Shown piece by piece: positions 6,061 to 7,047 of a stretch of DNA of 7,047 bases. Both the position numbers and the translations under genes were made by a program. The stretch covers positions 1-7,047 of the forward strand of contig CAAFXF010000040.1 of NCBI GenBank assembly GCA_900766895.1, written 5' to 3'. Source of the stretch: Clostridia bacterium. GTDB lineage: Bacteria > Bacillota > Clostridia > Oscillospirales > Acutalibacteraceae. Under the pieces are notes generated by a model. It did no database searches. It was not told the origin of the DNA and was given only the letters and a program-made list of their open reading frames with translations. Position 1 is the first letter of the stretch. Each line of letters begins with the position of its first letter.

Positions 6061-6821
6061 TGATGTTCAGGAAAAATAAAAAATCAAAGCATTCTATTTC
6101 TTCGGTAGACAATACAAAGCTTATCAGTGCAAATTCATCCTTCGCAGTTAAGGAAGCATATAACTCAATCAGAACAAATCTTCTTTTCACCCAGCAGGGC
6201 GAAAAATGTCCGATATTTGTTGTTACAAGTCCAACAGCAAATAACGGTAAAACCATTAACTCTGCAAACCTTGCAATCAACTTTGCACAAATGGGTAAAA
6301 AGACACTTATCATCGATGCCGATATGAGAAATCCTTCTCTTCACAAGCTTTTCTCACTCAGCTCAAGAAACGGCCTGTCAGAAATCCTTGCAGGTCTTAC
6401 CGACAACATCACTGTTACAAAAACAGGAATTGAAAACCTTTCAATCCTCACATCAGGTAAAATTCCTCCAAATCCAACCGAGCTTCTTTCTTCTCCGAGA
6501 ATGGATAAGCTTTTGGATTTCGTCAGAGAGCATTATGACTGTGTTTTCATTGACACCCCTCCTGTAAACATTGTTACGGACGCAACTGTTTTTGCTCAAA
6601 AGGGTACCAAATACATCCTCATTGTAAAAACAGACTCAACAAATGTCCCTGAGTTGAAAGCTACGGTGGACTCCTTAAAGAGTATTGATGCAAATATCAT
6701 CGGATTTATCGTTAACGATGTTAACAGTGAAACAAAGAAGTATTATTCTTATTACAGAAAATACAGCAGACACTATTTCTACAACTACAACTACTCATAC
6801 GGTGGCAAAAACAGCAAATAA
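6060..6821 (+). CDS. Bacterial tyrosine kinase (BY-kinase, CpsD/CapB/YwqD type)
   Basis: Cytoplasmic P-loop kinase that autophosphorylates on a C-terminal tyrosine cluster and regulates polysaccharide assembly and export with the Wzz-like protein. It has the EAYNSIRTN oligomerisation motif (32-40), Walker A SPTANNGKT (57-65), Walker A' LIIDADMR (83-90) and Walker B VFIDTPP (162-168). The tail from 228 to 247 holds ten tyrosines. The length of 253 residues is somewhat longer than typical relatives. The P-loop is unusual: ANNGK replaces the common PGEGK/PGAGK, though the essential Gly-Lys-Thr remains. The start overlaps the upstream stop (TAATG), with GGGAG (6045-6049) ten bases before it; a second ATG directly follows and cannot be excluded. 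No tyrosine phosphatase of the CpsB/YwqE type is seen next to it in the window. Confidence 0.95.
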   Translation: MMFRKNKKSKHSISSVDNTKLISANSSFAVKEAYNSIRTNLLFTQQGEKCPIFVVTSPTANNGKTINSANLAINFAQMGKKTLIIDADMRNPSLHKLFSLSSRNGLSEILAGLTDNITVTKTGIENLSILTSGKIPPNPTELLSSPRMDKLLDFVREHYDCVFIDTPPVNIVTDATVFAQKGTKYILIVKTDSTNVPELKATVDSLKSIDANIIGFIVNDVNSETKKYYSYYRKYSRHYFYNYNYSYGGKNSK

Positions 6822-6838
6822 CATTCGGTGATTTTTTA

Positions 6839-7047
6839 ATGGAAAAAAAAGCAAGAACTCAATTTTGGATGGAGCTTGCGATTGACTTTATTTCTTTAAT
6901 TCTATCAATCGCAATATCCTATGTGTTTGTAAGATTTGCTTTGGGAAAAATCTCTGGCGGTGAAGGCGCTGATTTGTGGGTTAAGTACACTATTTGTAAC
7001 TTTGTGGCATTTTTTATCAGCTACTTCGGCTTTCACACAAGTGTTAA
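6839..7047 (+). CDS. Membrane protein of the polysaccharide operon, N-terminal fragment (cut by right edge)
   Basis: An open frame of 69 codons runs to the window end without a stop. It starts MEKKARTQFWMELAIDFISL and contains two hydrophobic segments (about 12-33 and 48-65) separated by a short polar stretch with KISGGEGAD. GGTG (6827-6830) lies eight bases before ATG, a weak ribosome site, and the gap after the kinase gene is only 17 bp. It is therefore in the same operon. In related loci the gene after the BY-kinase is often a polyprenyl-phosphate sugar-1-phosphate transferase or a CapD-like nucleotide-sugar dehydratase/epimerase, both of which begin with several membrane helices. The visible part is too short to choose between these, so the function is left open. 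Codons 2-4 contain a run of eight A's (6843-6850). Confidence 0.75.
   Translation, partial: MEKKARTQFWMELAIDFISLILSIAISYVFVRFALGKISGGEGADLWVKYTICNFVAFFISYFGFHTSV

Noticed and set aside
6843..6850. Run of eight A's at codons 2-4 of the last gene as a phase-variation switch
   Set aside because: Short A-runs are common in Lys-rich starts of AT-rich genes, and nothing else suggests slippage; the full gene is not visible.
1..7047. Search for CRISPR arrays, insertion sequences, tRNA/rRNA genes, attachment sites or a novel defence system
   Set aside because: No spaced direct repeats, transposase-like frames, terminal inverted repeats or tRNA-like folds were seen, and all long genes fit ordinary chromosomal families.

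Overview
The window looks like a chromosomal segment of a low-to-moderate GC Gram-positive bacterium, most likely a member of the Clostridia. The evidence is a T-box riboswitch before thrS, RNase Y as an mRNA-decay nuclease, strong AAGGAGG-type ribosome binding sites, and the Gram-positive split arrangement of a Wzz-like membrane protein and a separate cytoplasmic BY-kinase. No species can be named from the sequence alone. There are no mobile elements, CRISPR arrays, tRNA or rRNA genes.

Layout. Positions 1-848 (minus strand) hold the N-terminal 282 codons of thrS (threonyl-tRNA synthetase), which runs off the left edge. Upstream of it, still on the minus strand, are a complete T-box leader (about 865-1087) with a threonine specifier ACC, an antiterminator/terminator pair, and a consensus promoter at 1094-1122. 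A divergent consensus promoter (1172-1200) drives rny (RNase Y, 1347-2906) through a roughly 140-nt leader with visible secondary structure. After rny comes a hairpin with a short T-run (2924-2953). It is followed by a Dabb-domain protein (2974-3264), an OmpR-type response regulator (3297-3983) and an overlapping sensor kinase (3964-5058). A clear terminator (5070-5105) closes that unit. A new promoter (5148-5176) starts a polysaccharide operon: Wzz-like chain-length/kinase-activator protein (5218-6060), BY-kinase (6060-6821), and the first 69 codons of a membrane protein (6839-7047, cut by the right edge), probably a sugar-phosphate transferase or similar capsule enzyme.

How the parts fit. 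The left half is RNA-centred: threonine charging sensed by the T-box, and RNase Y, which in Bacillus-type bacteria initiates mRNA and riboswitch turnover. The right half is surface-centred: the two-component system lies immediately before an exopolysaccharide/capsule operon whose assembly is normally tuned by the tyrosine kinase acting with its Wzz-like partner. Control of that operon by the two-component system is an inference from position only.

I see no wholly new system here; every long gene belongs to a known family. The observations most worth checking are the structured rny leader (a 5'-terminal stem-loop at the predicted transcription start and possible pairing over the Shine-Dalgarno), the unusual P-loop of the BY-kinase, and the expression of Dabb and the two-component genes behind a weak terminator with no visible promoter of their own.
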